DNA of 37,237 nt, from the NCBI GenBank assembly GCA_022510665.1, contig JAFLSZ010000005.1, positions 19,325 through 56,561 on the forward strand, in the 5' to 3' direction. Of this stretch, positions 23,985 through 32,834 are shown in pieces. The notes beneath the pieces were generated by a model. It did not search any database. It was not told the DNA's origin and saw nothing but the letters and a program-made list of their open reading frames with translations. The stretch's first letter is position 1. Each line of letters starts with the position of its first letter. Source of the DNA: Lachnospiraceae bacterium. GTDB taxonomy: Bacteria > Bacillota > Clostridia > Lachnospirales > Lachnospiraceae. The position numbers and the translations under genes are program-made.

Positions 23985-24923
23985 CTACTTTCCTGTTTTT
24001 CTTATATTTGCCTCAAACATTTTCTGGAACCCGAGCCATCCTGTTTCTTCGGTTCCGTTTAACAATGCCGTAACGCCTTCAAGCTTTGCGTCCAGATTAT
24101 CCGCCATGCTAAGCGCCAGCGCCTCCGCAAGTTCCGGTTTTTTCGGCGAACCGTATTCCAGTTCTCCGTGATGCGATAAAATGCAGTGAAGCAGTTCGTT
24201 CTTTCGTTTTACCGTAAAGCCGCCCAGTTTATCCATGCGCTTGGAAAGCCAGTCCGCGCCGATGTAAATATGACCCAACAACTGCCCCGCGTCGGTATAA
24301 TCATTTTCCGGAAACCCTGAAATCTCCGAAAGTTTTCCTACGTCGTGAAACATTGCCGCCGTTAAAAGCAAGTCGCGGTCAAGTATCGGATAATTGTCCG
24401 CAAGGTACGCGCAGAGCCTTGTCACAGAAACCGTATGTTCCAAAAGGCCGCCTATAAAATTGTGGTGCATTGTCTTTGCGGCGGAATGCTTCGAAAACAT
24501 CTCCTTAAATTTAGGGTCTTCCTTAAAATAGCTTTCCGCGAGCAGCTTAAACTGGCTGTCTTTTAACGTCGCAATGTAGTCAAGCAGTTCCTGATACATT
24601 GCTCCTATATCTTTTTTTGTACAAGGCATAAAATCATCGATATCGTATTCTCCCTCGGAAAGCCTTCTTACTCTGCGGATATTTAACTGCAGGGTTCCCT
24701 GAAAGCTGACAACCTGCCCTTCCACACGGATATAGTCCATTACTTCAAAGTGCTCGATACCGGCATTTAATTCCCATACCTTGCCGTCCATTGTACCGGT
24801 CTTATCCTGTAACAAAAGGGAATAATAACTCTTTCCCGCCTTTGTCTGCAGTGTCTGTTTCTGTTTACAAAAATAATTTTCCGAAAAAATCTCCCCGTCC
24901 CGCAGTTCTTTTAAATATCTCAT
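23985..24923 (-). CDS. 3'-5' exoribonuclease, YhaM family
   Basis: YhaM-type enzymes degrade RNA and single-stranded DNA from the 3' end. The 312-residue protein has an N-terminal OB-fold (about 10-90, [19 protein letters not shown]) and an HD domain with metal ligands in [21 protein letters not shown] (His193, Asp194) and [10 protein letters not shown]. The start at 24923 follows GGAGGAG; the frame to 24965 is less likely. It lies between the HtrA-like gene and galE with short gaps, probably in one transcript. The family match is clear from domain order. Confidence 0.9.
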   Translation of the reverse strand: MRYLKELRDGEIFSENYFCKQKQTLQTKAGKSYYSLLLQDKTGTMDGKVWELNAGIEHFEVMDYIRVEGQVVSFQGTLQLNIRRVRRLSEGEYDIDDFMPCTKKDIGAMYQELLDYIATLKDSQFKLLAESYFKEDPKFKEMFSKHSAAKTMHHNFIGGLLEHTVSVTRLCAYLADNYPILDRDLLLTAAMFHDVGKLSEISGFPENDYTDAGQLLGHIYIGADWLSKRMDKLGGFTVKRKNELLHCILSHHGELEYGSPKKPELAEALALSMADNLDAKLEGVTALLNGTEETGWLGFQKMFEANIRKTGK

Positions 24924-24993
24924 AACCTTGCTCCTCCGTCCTTTTTTACTCCCGTCTGCCGGCACACGTTTTGCCGTTTCTCTTCGCTCCCTT

Positions 24994-26388
24994 TTAGTGC
25001 ATGCGTTCCTCCGGGGTCAGATAAACAATCTGTTCGGTACGCACGCCTTTTATTTCCCTGCTGACCGTAATCCTGATATTTTTCCCCTTGGAAACACTGC
25101 TTACCGCCTCATAAAACTGCCTTACCTCCGTTATCGGAGTTTCTCCTGCCTGTGTAATGATGTCACCGGTCTTAATTCCGGCCGCCATTGCCGGAGAAGA
25201 CGGCAGCACGTCCGTTACATAAATTCCCTCCGGAAGGCTATACAGTTCCGTCATCACCTTTTCCACCGCTTCCAGACGCAGGCCGCAGTATACCCGCGGC
25301 ATATTATTCAGCGTATGCTCAATAATTTCCCGCATTCCGCTTACCATCGCCGCCGTAAAAACGCCCGTTTCTCCGCTATTCAGCGTATTGCTTACGATTC
25401 CGATAACTTCGCCGGACAGATTAAAAACAAATCCGTCGCCGGAAGCATATTGGGTAATGCCTGTGGTAAAATAAAGCACTTCGTCGTCAACTACCGGCAC
25501 CACACGGTTTACGCCGGTTGTCATTCCCAATTCCATCGCACCCGCGTGGCCGTTCGGGTTTCCGAGCACCATTACCGGAATCCCTGCCTCTACTTCATTG
25601 AACGTAAATTTTGCTTTCACCGGCAGACTTTCTTCCTCTACCCCGCTGACCGCGGACAGCCGTACCGCCAAAACCGCCAGACGATAATTTGTATCATAGG
25701 AAAAAATCGTACTTGAAAACCTCTCCCCGTTTGAAAACGTAATTTCAAACTTCGTAGCGCCCTCAATACTGTCTAGGTTCACCAAAAACAGCATATCGAC
25801 GCCGTTATCCGCTACATAAAGGCCGGAAGCGTTTTCTCTTGTTTCGTAAGCTTCCTCAAACCAGTCTACTCCCTCCGTAATCGCGGTAACCCGTACAAGC
25901 GATTTTTCCGATGTACGTGCCAGTTCGGATACGCTGGCGTAGATATTTAAAAAATCCTTTATCGTTTCTTTTTGTTCCGTTCCGTCCGCGGGGTCTCCTT
26001 CCGGATTTCTGCCAATCGTTACCGTAATCTGCGGCGTAATATCCGGCATCGTCGGTACGGCGCCTGTCGGCAGCGGCTCTGCGGACGCTGTCGGCGCCTT
26101 GGTAGGCATTGGAGTCGGGCTTTTGGTCGGCACAGCCTTCGGTGTCGGCGTCGTATCTCCGAAACCTACAATCCTCCGTCCATTTCCATCCAAACCCAGT
26201 TTATCTATCAATATACTGCCCGATATTACAAGCGAGGGGCCTGCAATTACGCCGAAAAGCAGTCCAAGACCAACGGTACGGCACAACGTCCTGCACCACT
26301 TTTTCCATTTATTTTTCTTTTTCGGCACAATCTGTTCCTGTATAACCTGATATTCTTTTTGCTGTACACCGTCCTTATTTTCATCCAT
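24994..26388 (-). CDS. HtrA-like PDZ protein with degenerate protease site
   Basis: The 464-residue protein is anchored by one membrane segment (about 37-61) and has a Pro/Thr-rich extracytoplasmic linker (80-120). A trypsin-like HtrA domain (about 160-360) and a PDZ domain (about 366-458) follow. Aligning by eye to HtrA, the NNHVVEGA histidine site reads NLDSIEGA (Asp206), the TDLAVL aspartate site reads YRLAVL (Arg236), and GNSGGPLFN reads ASGDGFVFN. All three triad positions appear altered, so it is probably an inactive pseudo-protease that senses or scaffolds. It starts 42 bp after the histidine kinase gene, suggesting a partner role in envelope signalling. Confidence 0.82.
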   Translation of the reverse strand: MDENKDGVQQKEYQVIQEQIVPKKKNKWKKWCRTLCRTVGLGLLFGVIAGPSLVISGSILIDKLGLDGNGRRIVGFGDTTPTPKAVPTKSPTPMPTKAPTASAEPLPTGAVPTMPDITPQITVTIGRNPEGDPADGTEQKETIKDFLNIYASVSELARTSEKSLVRVTAITEGVDWFEEAYETRENASGLYVADNGVDMLFLVNLDSIEGATKFEITFSNGERFSSTIFSYDTNYRLAVLAVRLSAVSGVEEESLPVKAKFTFNEVEAGIPVMVLGNPNGHAGAMELGMTTGVNRVVPVVDDEVLYFTTGITQYASGDGFVFNLSGEVIGIVSNTLNSGETGVFTAAMVSGMREIIEHTLNNMPRVYCGLRLEAVEKVMTELYSLPEGIYVTDVLPSSPAMAAGIKTGDIITQAGETPITEVRQFYEAVSSVSKGKNIRITVSREIKGVRTEQIVYLTPEERMH

Positions 26389-26430
26389 AGCGTAACCTCC
26401 TGAAACAAAAAACCGACTCTTTTTCTTTCG

Positions 26431-27855
26431 TTAGATTTCTTCGCTTATTACAAGGGGGAGCGTGAAAACAAATTCCGTTCCGACCCCTTCCGTACTAATT
26501 ACATTTATATTCTCTTTATGCGCGGTTATAATCTCTTTCACGATAGAAAGACCCAGCCCGGTTCCTTTTCTGTCTTTTCCGCGCGAGCTGTCGGACTTAT
26601 AAAAGCGGTCCCATATTTTTGACAAATCCTCTTTCGTGATACCAATACCGCCATCCTTTATCGATACCATTGCCTTTTTTCCTTTTTCCTCCACACTGAT
26701 TTGTATTTCCCCATACGAATGACTGAATTTAATGGCATTATCGACAAGATTATAAATAACCTGTTCAATTTTGCCCGGGTCGGCATATACAAAGGTTTCT
26801 TTTTCGGAGAAAAGAAGCTGTATCACCAGACGCTTCTTTTTACACATTCCCTCAAAGGTATTTACCAGTTTCTTTATTACATCATTAATATCAAACTCCG
26901 ATGCCTGCAGAGGTATTCCCTTCTGATCAAATGTATTCAGGGTCAAAAGGTTCGAGGTAAGCTTTGTCAGACGTTCTACCTCAAACAAAACAACATCAAG
27001 ATATTTTTCCTGCTGTTCCGGCGGAATCGTCCCGTCTTTTATGGCCTCCGCATATCCTTTAATCGAAGTGAGCGGCGAACGGAAATCGTGAGAAATATTC
27101 GAGATGATTTCCCTCTGGTACTCACTGAATCGATACATGGCGTCACCCATATAGTTTATAATATCGGCAAGTTCCCTGTACTCCCCTTTGGAGCGCACGG
27201 TAAACTTTTTCTCAAAATTCCATAAGGAATAGGCGCGTGCTGCGGAAATTGTCTTTTTCAAAGGAAGTACCATAAAACAATATATCACTATAAACACAAG
27301 CAGCACTACCAGCATTGCGGCCAGATAGTACAAATTCATATAATAGATATATGTACGGGCTTCCTGCATGACCGATTCCATCGTCACCAGCGTGCAGACA
27401 TAGCCTCTCACCATATACTGGTATGTAATCGGCACGACGACAACCAGCATCGGTTCCTCCATAGCTCCGCGGAAATACACATTCCGGTGAAAGGTTTCTG
27501 AAAGAAACTCTTCAAAATCCTCGTCCAGCTCCGAAAATTCAATTACCTTACCGTTAAGCGGCGCCGTATCTCCGACTACTTTTCCCCACGGCGCCGTAAT
27601 CCAGAGCCGCACATTCAAAAGCTCCGAAATCGGAGTTATATCTGTCATCAGTCTTGTAATGGTAATCCGATTAGTATAATATCTCTCTACATATCCGTCA
27701 ATAATCATATCGGTTTCTTCATACAGTCTCTGTTCCCGTTTCGCAAATACCTTTTCCTCTACCCGTTTCGCGTATACCGTATTCACAAGCAGAAATAAAA
27801 TAGCCGCAATAAACAGATACGAAACCGCCAGCTTCTTCTTTAGGCTTCCCCTCAT
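26431..27855 (-). CDS. Two-component sensor histidine kinase
   Basis: The 474-residue membrane kinase has TM1 (about 8-28), an extracytoplasmic sensor region of about 140 residues, TM2 (about 173-197), a HAMP linker, and a HisKA domain with phosphoacceptor His256 in ISNISHDFRSPLTS. The HATPase domain carries N (LVDNAIKF), G1 (DGGIGI) and G2 (GTGLGLSIV) boxes. The gene overlaps the response regulator by four bases, so they form a cognate pair. The sensed signal is unknown. The HtrA-like PDZ protein just downstream is a candidate modulator. Confidence 0.94.
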   Translation of the reverse strand: MRGSLKKKLAVSYLFIAAILFLLVNTVYAKRVEEKVFAKREQRLYEETDMIIDGYVERYYTNRITITRLMTDITPISELLNVRLWITAPWGKVVGDTAPLNGKVIEFSELDEDFEEFLSETFHRNVYFRGAMEEPMLVVVVPITYQYMVRGYVCTLVTMESVMQEARTYIYYMNLYYLAAMLVVLLVFIVIYCFMVLPLKKTISAARAYSLWNFEKKFTVRSKGEYRELADIINYMGDAMYRFSEYQREIISNISHDFRSPLTSIKGYAEAIKDGTIPPEQQEKYLDVVLFEVERLTKLTSNLLTLNTFDQKGIPLQASEFDINDVIKKLVNTFEGMCKKKRLVIQLLFSEKETFVYADPGKIEQVIYNLVDNAIKFSHSYGEIQISVEEKGKKAMVSIKDGGIGITKEDLSKIWDRFYKSDSSRGKDRKGTGLGLSIVKEIITAHKENINVISTEGVGTEFVFTLPLVISEEI

Positions 27856-28568
27856 ACTTTCTTTACCTCAAATTTGTAACCGATTCCCCAGACCGTCGCA
27901 ATACTCCAGTTCGCGCGGTCCTTTATCTTCTCACGCAGGCGCTTCACATGAACATCTACGGTTCTTGTGTCACCGATATATTCATAGCCCCAGATATGGT
28001 CAAGGAGCTGCTCTCTGGTAAACACCTGATTCGGATGGGACGCAAGGAAATACAAAAGCTCCAGCTCTTTCGGCGGCATTTCCACCTGTTGTCCCAGATA
28101 AGTAACCGCGTAATTTGTCTGGTTAATCAAAAGGTCCGTGTAGATTACGCACTCTCCCTGCTTCTCGTTCGGGAACATCTCTTTTTTCTCCGTCTCCGGA
28201 GTAAACCGGCGCAGTACCGCTTTTACTCTTGCCACCAGTTCCTTGGTGTCAAACGGCTTAATCATATAGTCGTCCGCTCCCAGTTCCAGACCTAAAACCT
28301 TATCGAAAACCTCTCCCTTTGCCGAAAGCATAATAATCGGCACCTTGGAATTTTTCCGGAACTCGCGGCAGACCTGATACCCGTCCATGCCCGGCAGCAT
28401 CAAATCCAGCAGTATTAAATCCGGCGCGTATTTTTCAAACTGTTTCAGAGCTTCCTCACCGTCCGGTACAATCAAGGTATCAAAACACTCTTTCATTAAA
28501 TACAGGGAAATCAATTCCGCGATGCTGGGATCGTCATCCACAATCATTATTCTCTGTTTTACAGCCAT
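27852..28568 (-). CDS. OmpR/PhoB-family response regulator
   Basis: The 238-residue regulator has a receiver domain with acidic pocket Asp11-13, phosphoacceptor Asp55 (LLDLMLPG), Ser82 and Lys104 (MIKPF). A C-terminal winged helix spans about 140-235 (ELELLYFLASHPNQVFTREQLL, then DVHVKRLREKI). It probably controls envelope genes, perhaps including the downstream htrA-like gene. It starts only 13 bp after the mutS2 stop and overlaps the kinase gene by four bases. Confidence 0.95.
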   Translation of the reverse strand: MAVKQRIMIVDDDPSIAELISLYLMKECFDTLIVPDGEEALKQFEKYAPDLILLDLMLPGMDGYQVCREFRKNSKVPIIMLSAKGEVFDKVLGLELGADDYMIKPFDTKELVARVKAVLRRFTPETEKKEMFPNEKQGECVIYTDLLINQTNYAVTYLGQQVEMPPKELELLYFLASHPNQVFTREQLLDHIWGYEYIGDTRTVDVHVKRLREKIKDRANWSIATVWGIGYKFEVKKV

Positions 28569-28581
28569 ATCCCCTTCTCCT

Positions 28582-30960
28582 TTAAAACTCTACAATGGTC
28601 ACTCCGTGGTCGCCTTCGCCGAATCCTCCGACCCGGTAGCTTTTTACATAGCGCAGACGCTTTAAATACTGATGCACCGCGTCCCGAAGCGCTCCCGTAC
28701 CGCGTCCGTGAATAATCGTTACCTGCGGCAGATGTGCCAGATACGCATCATCCAAATATTTTTCCAAAACCGGAAGCGCTTCGTCCACACGCATTCCGAT
28801 TAAGTTACACTCCGGGCTGATGTTCATGCTTTTGCTCATTTTTATCTTTCCGGTTTCCGTCCTTGCCTTCTTCTCCGGTTCCTTTTCAGGTTCCGCCGGT
28901 TCAATATCTTTCAGGCTTACCTGTGTCCGCAGTGCGCCTATTTGAACATACAGCTCTCCTTTGGCGTTCGGAAGCGTCGCAGCCGTTCCGATCAGGTTAA
29001 GACTTAATACATGTACCGTATCGCCTACTTTAATATCCTCCGCGGCAATCTGCCGGTTCTGTTTACTTTTTTTACGCTTTACCAAAAGAGAATTTTCTTT
29101 TTCTCCGAGCTTTTCGCGAAGCATGGCGCGTTCCCTCTCCATATCGCGTCCTTCTCCGCTTTTTTCCCATTTGTTAAACTTCTTTATCGCAGCGTCCGCG
29201 TAATCTTTCGCTTCCTGTAAAATATCTTTTGCCTGCTCGTTTGCCTCCCGCAAAACCCGTTCTTTCGCGGCGTCCAAACGCTCGTTTTTCTCGGCAAACT
29301 TTCTCTTTAACTCCTCTGCCTCGGCAAGACGCTTCGCGGTTTCTTCCGCCTCCCGCTCCGTCTCAATCCGTCTTTTTTCCAAATCCGCAATTACATCTTC
29401 AAAACTCTGGTCCTTTGCCCCGATAAAGCCTCTCGCGGTTTCGATAATCTGCTCGGAAAGCCCCAGTTTTTTCGAAATCGCAAACGCGTTGCTCTTTCCC
29501 GGAATACCAATGAGCAGCCGGTACGTCGGACGAAGCGTTTCTACGGAAAACTCACAAGACGCGTTGGATACCCCTTCGGTCGAAAGAGCAAACACTTTCA
29601 GCTCGCTGTAATGCGTGGTTGCCATCGTCCGTATTCCCTGACGGTGCAGATACGTTAAAATCGCCATCGCAAGCGCCGCGCCCTCTGTCGGGTCGGTTCC
29701 CGCTCCCAATTCGTCAAACAGCACAAGAGAATTTGCGTCCGCTTTTTCTAAAATGGACACCGTATTCGTCATGTGAGAAGAAAATGTACTAAGGCTCTGC
29801 TCAATGCTCTGTTCATCTCCGATATCGGCAAACACATCTTTGAACACCGCAAGCTCCGAACCGTCAAACGCCGGAATATGCAGTCCTGCCTGCCCCATTA
29901 AGGTAAACAGGCCCACCGTTTTTAAAGACACCGTTTTGCCGCCCGTATTCGGCCCCGTAATGATAAGCAGAGAAAACTCTCCGCCTAAATAAATGTCAAT
30001 CGGCACTACTTTATGCGCGTCAATCAGCGGATGCCGTCCCTTTTTGATATTGATATACCCCCGCTCGTTAAACTTCGGCTCCGTTGCTTTCATTGCCTTG
30101 GAAAGTGCCGCCCTCGCAAAAATAAAATCAAGCTCGGTCAGTGTCTGCATATTGTACGCGAGATTTTCCACATGTTCCGCCGCCTGAGCTGAAAGCTCCG
30201 CCAGTATTTTTTCTATTTCTATCTTTTCTTTTTCCGCCAGTTCCGCCAGTTCATTGTTAAGCTTTACAACCGCCATCGGCTCCATAAACACGGTAGAACC
30301 TTTGGAGGAACGGTCATGAATCATACCGGAAAACCGGCTTTGATACTCCTGCTTTACCGGCAGACAGTATCTGCCGTTGCGCATTGTAACCAGGGCGTCC
30401 TGAAACATCACCTGATTGTCCTGCGCGTTTACAATGGACGAAAGCTGCTCCTTTATTTTATCATTGACAACGCGCATCTGCCGACGCACCTGTTTTAAAC
30501 CCGCACTCGCATCGTCTGCGATTTCTTCTTCAGATAAAATACAGCGCTGAATCTCATTATTCAGCGCCACAAGCGGTTCAAGCAAAGAAAACCGCTCGGA
30601 AAGCGAATCCGTAAGTTCTTCCTGCCCGCCGGTTCCGTACTGCTTTACCCGCAGCGTTGCGGTCAGCACCGAACTGATTTTTAACAACTCCACCTCCAAT
30701 AAAGAAGAACCCACCTCCAAAAGTTTAACCGCACCCTTGATATCCGGAAGCCCGTGAAACGAAAGCCCTCCTTTTTGGAATATCCTCGCAAGCGCGTCGG
30801 AAGTCTCTTTCTGTAAAGACAGAATTTTAGAAAGCTCCGTCTGCGGCTTTAACTCCGCACACAGCTTTCTGCCGGGTTCGGAACCCGCAAACTGCTGCAG
30901 ACGTTCCGTAATTTTACCGTACTCCAAAGTACGCAGCGCTTTTTCATTTATATTAGCCAT
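28582..30960 (-). CDS. mutS2: MutS2 endonuclease / ribosome rescue ATPase
   Basis: The 792-residue protein has the MutS-like core and clamp region and an ATPase with Walker A GPNTGGKT and the DELGAGTDPTEG block. A long charged coiled coil (about 510-630) and a C-terminal Smr nuclease domain (VTIIHGRGTGALRDAV) follow. In Bacillus the protein is linked to suppression of recombination and to splitting collided ribosomes. The start at 30960 follows AGAGG. It lies 51 bp after trmL, and the response regulator starts 13 bp downstream, so all may be co-transcribed. Confidence 0.95.
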   Translation of the reverse strand: MANINEKALRTLEYGKITERLQQFAGSEPGRKLCAELKPQTELSKILSLQKETSDALARIFQKGGLSFHGLPDIKGAVKLLEVGSSLLEVELLKISSVLTATLRVKQYGTGGQEELTDSLSERFSLLEPLVALNNEIQRCILSEEEIADDASAGLKQVRRQMRVVNDKIKEQLSSIVNAQDNQVMFQDALVTMRNGRYCLPVKQEYQSRFSGMIHDRSSKGSTVFMEPMAVVKLNNELAELAEKEKIEIEKILAELSAQAAEHVENLAYNMQTLTELDFIFARAALSKAMKATEPKFNERGYINIKKGRHPLIDAHKVVPIDIYLGGEFSLLIITGPNTGGKTVSLKTVGLFTLMGQAGLHIPAFDGSELAVFKDVFADIGDEQSIEQSLSTFSSHMTNTVSILEKADANSLVLFDELGAGTDPTEGAALAMAILTYLHRQGIRTMATTHYSELKVFALSTEGVSNASCEFSVETLRPTYRLLIGIPGKSNAFAISKKLGLSEQIIETARGFIGAKDQSFEDVIADLEKRRIETEREAEETAKRLAEAEELKRKFAEKNERLDAAKERVLREANEQAKDILQEAKDYADAAIKKFNKWEKSGEGRDMERERAMLREKLGEKENSLLVKRKKSKQNRQIAAEDIKVGDTVHVLSLNLIGTAATLPNAKGELYVQIGALRTQVSLKDIEPAEPEKEPEKKARTETGKIKMSKSMNISPECNLIGMRVDEALPVLEKYLDDAYLAHLPQVTIIHGRGTGALRDAVHQYLKRLRYVKSYRVGGFGEGDHGVTIVEF

Positions 30961-31011
30961 AATAAAATACCTCTTACCAAAACACAAAACAAAACTGCCT
31001 GCCGGTCAGTC

Positions 31012-31515
31012 TTAGTCAACCTCGCTCCAGCTGTGCCGGTGCAGTTCTCCTTTTGTCTGCATATGGGAAAATCCGTTCTGCCGCAGCGCTTCATAGGCAA
31101 CAACCGCCACGGAGTTGGAAAGGTTTAAAGAGCGGATTTTTTCCAGCATGGGAATCCGGATACAACGCTCCTTGTCCCTCATTAAAATCTCCTCCGGAAT
31201 ACCGGCGCTTTCCTTACCGAACATAAGATATGCTTCTTTTTCAAAGGATACTTCCGTATATAACTTCTGCCCTTTTGTCGTCGCCATGTAAGGTCTGGCA
31301 CCCGGATTTTTTAAAAGAAATTCTTCGTAATTTTTATATACATGAAGGTCTATTTCTTTCCAGTAATCCATTCCCGCACGCCGCACCGCTTTCTCCGAGA
31401 TATCAAACCCCAGCGGTTCAATTAAATGTAGCCTGCTTCCGGTTGCAACACAGGTACGTCCGATATTTCCCGTATTTGCCGGAATCTCCGGTTCCAACAA
31501 AACAATATTTAACAT
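31012..31515 (-). CDS. trmL: tRNA (cytidine(34)-2'-O)-methyltransferase
   Basis: TrmL methylates the 2'-OH of the wobble nucleotide in certain leucine tRNAs. The 167-residue SPOUT protein has the N-terminal EPEIPANTGNIGRTC, the central FGKESAGIPEEIL and the knot motif RSLNLSNSVAVVAYEALRQ, matching the family along its length. AAAGGAG precedes the start. The palindrome at 31572-31612 lies 57 bp upstream. I see no convincing separate promoter. Confidence 0.94.
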   Translation of the reverse strand: MLNIVLLEPEIPANTGNIGRTCVATGSRLHLIEPLGFDISEKAVRRAGMDYWKEIDLHVYKNYEEFLLKNPGARPYMATTKGQKLYTEVSFEKEAYLMFGKESAGIPEEILMRDKERCIRIPMLEKIRSLNLSNSVAVVAYEALRQNGFSHMQTKGELHRHSWSEVD

Positions 31516-31571
31516 AACATCTCCTTTTTTATTTAGTTCCTTTCCGCGAGCTGCGCATCCTGCCCGGAGAC

Positions 31572-31612
31572 TTTATATCATAGGAAATGCAGAGCATTTC
31601 CTATGATATAAA
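31572..31612. repeat. Perfect 19-bp-stem palindrome with 3-nt loop
   Basis: Positions 31572-31590 and 31594-31612 are exact reverse complements around the loop AGA. Neither strand has a following T tract, so it is not a standard intrinsic terminator. It sits just behind the cheX terminator, between cheX and trmL. It could be a dispersed palindromic repeat, an RNA processing site or a decayed miniature element. Confidence 0.85.
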
Positions 31613-31638
31613 CAAAAGGGTGAAGTTTATTCACCCTT
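31612..31638 (-). terminator. Terminator overlapping the cheX stop codon
   Basis: A perfect 9-bp stem (31616-31624 and 31630-31638) has the cheX stop codon in its 5-nt loop. On the minus strand it is followed by TTGTTT. It separates cheX from trmL. Confidence 0.8.
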
Positions 31639-32097
31639 AATTGACACATTAAGCTCGATTGATTTTCCGTCATGTATTGTCAACGGAATACCAACATTGG
31701 CCGCATAGCTTGTAGAAAATACTACATTACCGGAACACATCGTCGGAGGGGTAATATCTATACCGATACCCTTATTGGAAAATATCGTAGCGGCGTTGCC
31801 GAGAATCATATTTCCCAGTTCACAAATCGCGCTGGTAGAAATCTCATTCATTTCCGTCACCGGCATCATCATCATCTTAGAAGACACCTCGCAGGCAACT
31901 TCATTTCCAAACGCAATCATTACCTGTCCTTTCATTTCTCCGGTAACACCAATCATAATAATTAACGCGTTTTTTTCAAAGGTTACTTCCTTTTTTACCA
32001 AAGGTTTTCCTATCTTTGTCTCTATTCCAAAATCATGCAGCACACTTGTTGCCGCTGCCAAAAAAGGATTTATATACTCAACATTCAGTCCTGCCAT
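31627..32097 (-). CDS. cheX: CheX-family chemotaxis phosphatase
   Basis: CheX dephosphorylates CheY-P. The 156-residue protein shows the CheC/CheX/FliY phosphatase helix with the ExxN pair (ICELGNMILGN). The N-terminus NVEYINPFLAAATSVL and ITPPTMCSG complete the CheX pattern. No other chemotaxis or flagellar gene is in the window. It has its own promoter (32161-32189) and a terminator at its stop codon, so it is an independent unit between the sigH operon and trmL. It could serve chemotaxis or another response regulator. Confidence 0.88.
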   Translation of the reverse strand: MAGLNVEYINPFLAAATSVLHDFGIETKIGKPLVKKEVTFEKNALIIMIGVTGEMKGQVMIAFGNEVACEVSSKMMMMPVTEMNEISTSAICELGNMILGNAATIFSNKGIGIDITPPTMCSGNVVFSTSYAANVGIPLTIHDGKSIELNVSIKGE

Positions 32098-32160
32098 TTT
32101 GCATCATCCTCCATTTCAATCTTCTTTTTGGAGTCTCCTATATGACCTATCATGGCTTGT

Positions 32161-32189
32161 ATTGTATCACATTCTTGAACTTATTGCAA
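32161..32189 (-). promoter_or_regulatory. Sigma-A promoter of cheX inside the sigH 3' end
   Basis: On the minus strand TTGCAA (32184-32189) and TACAAT (32161-32166) are 17 bp apart. The -35 and spacer lie within the last codons of the sigma factor gene, and the start codon of cheX is 63 bp downstream. Confidence 0.7.
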
Positions 32190-32823
32190 GCACCGTTTTC
32201 AGCTTCTTTCGGATTCTCTGCAATGCGTTGTCAATTGACTTCGGTTCTTTCTCCATAAGCTCCGCGATTCTTTGATAAGGAAACCCCGCCGTATAATATG
32301 CCAGCACCTGCCGCTCCATATGACTAAGGCACGACACCACCTCTTCTTCAAGCTGAATACTGCGTTCCCTGTCAATCACAAAGTTCTCCGGGTTTTTCTG
32401 CCAATAATCAACCCCCTCATACTTTTTCGCGGAACTCCCCGGCTGTTCGGCATCTTCCGAACCGTCAACCAAATCAATGGACACATAATTGTTCAGCGGC
32501 TGATTTTTTTTTGTGTTGGAATACTTAATCGCCGTGTACATCTGTCTGCTTATACAGAGTCCGGCAAACGCCGAAAAGGATTCGTTCTTCTCCGGTTTAT
32601 ACTCGCAGATTGCCTTAAACAGCCCGATCATACCTTCCTGTATCAGATCTTCTTTGTCCGCACCGACCAGATACAGCGCCGTCGCTTTACTTCTCACCAT
32701 ATTTTTATAACGGTTGAGCATTTCCTCCATTGCCGCATTCTCGCCCTTTTGGCAGCGCAGAATCAATTCTTTTTCGGGTGTGGCAGAAATTTCGTTTTTC
32801 TGTTTTTTTTCGCTGTAACCCAT
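32167..32823 (-). CDS. sigH: RNA polymerase sigma factor, SigH (Spo0H) type
   Basis: The 218-residue sigma-70 family protein has region 2 (YKNMVRSKATALYLVGADKEDLIQEGMIGLFKAI) and region 4 (SHMERQVLAYYTAGFPYQRIAELM, then KSIDNALQRIRKKL). Sequence and position match SigH, which in Bacillus drives early sporulation and transition-state genes and is the last gene of the cysE-cysS-mrnC-rlmB-yacP-sigH cluster. It starts 11 bp after the yacP stop. The insertion between regions 2 and 4 is charged and variable. Confidence 0.9.
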   Translation of the reverse strand: MGYSEKKQKNEISATPEKELILRCQKGENAAMEEMLNRYKNMVRSKATALYLVGADKEDLIQEGMIGLFKAICEYKPEKNESFSAFAGLCISRQMYTAIKYSNTKKNQPLNNYVSIDLVDGSEDAEQPGSSAKKYEGVDYWQKNPENFVIDRERSIQLEEEVVSCLSHMERQVLAYYTAGFPYQRIAELMEKEPKSIDNALQRIRKKLKTVLAISSRM

Positions 32824-32834
32824 AGCCTTTCTCC

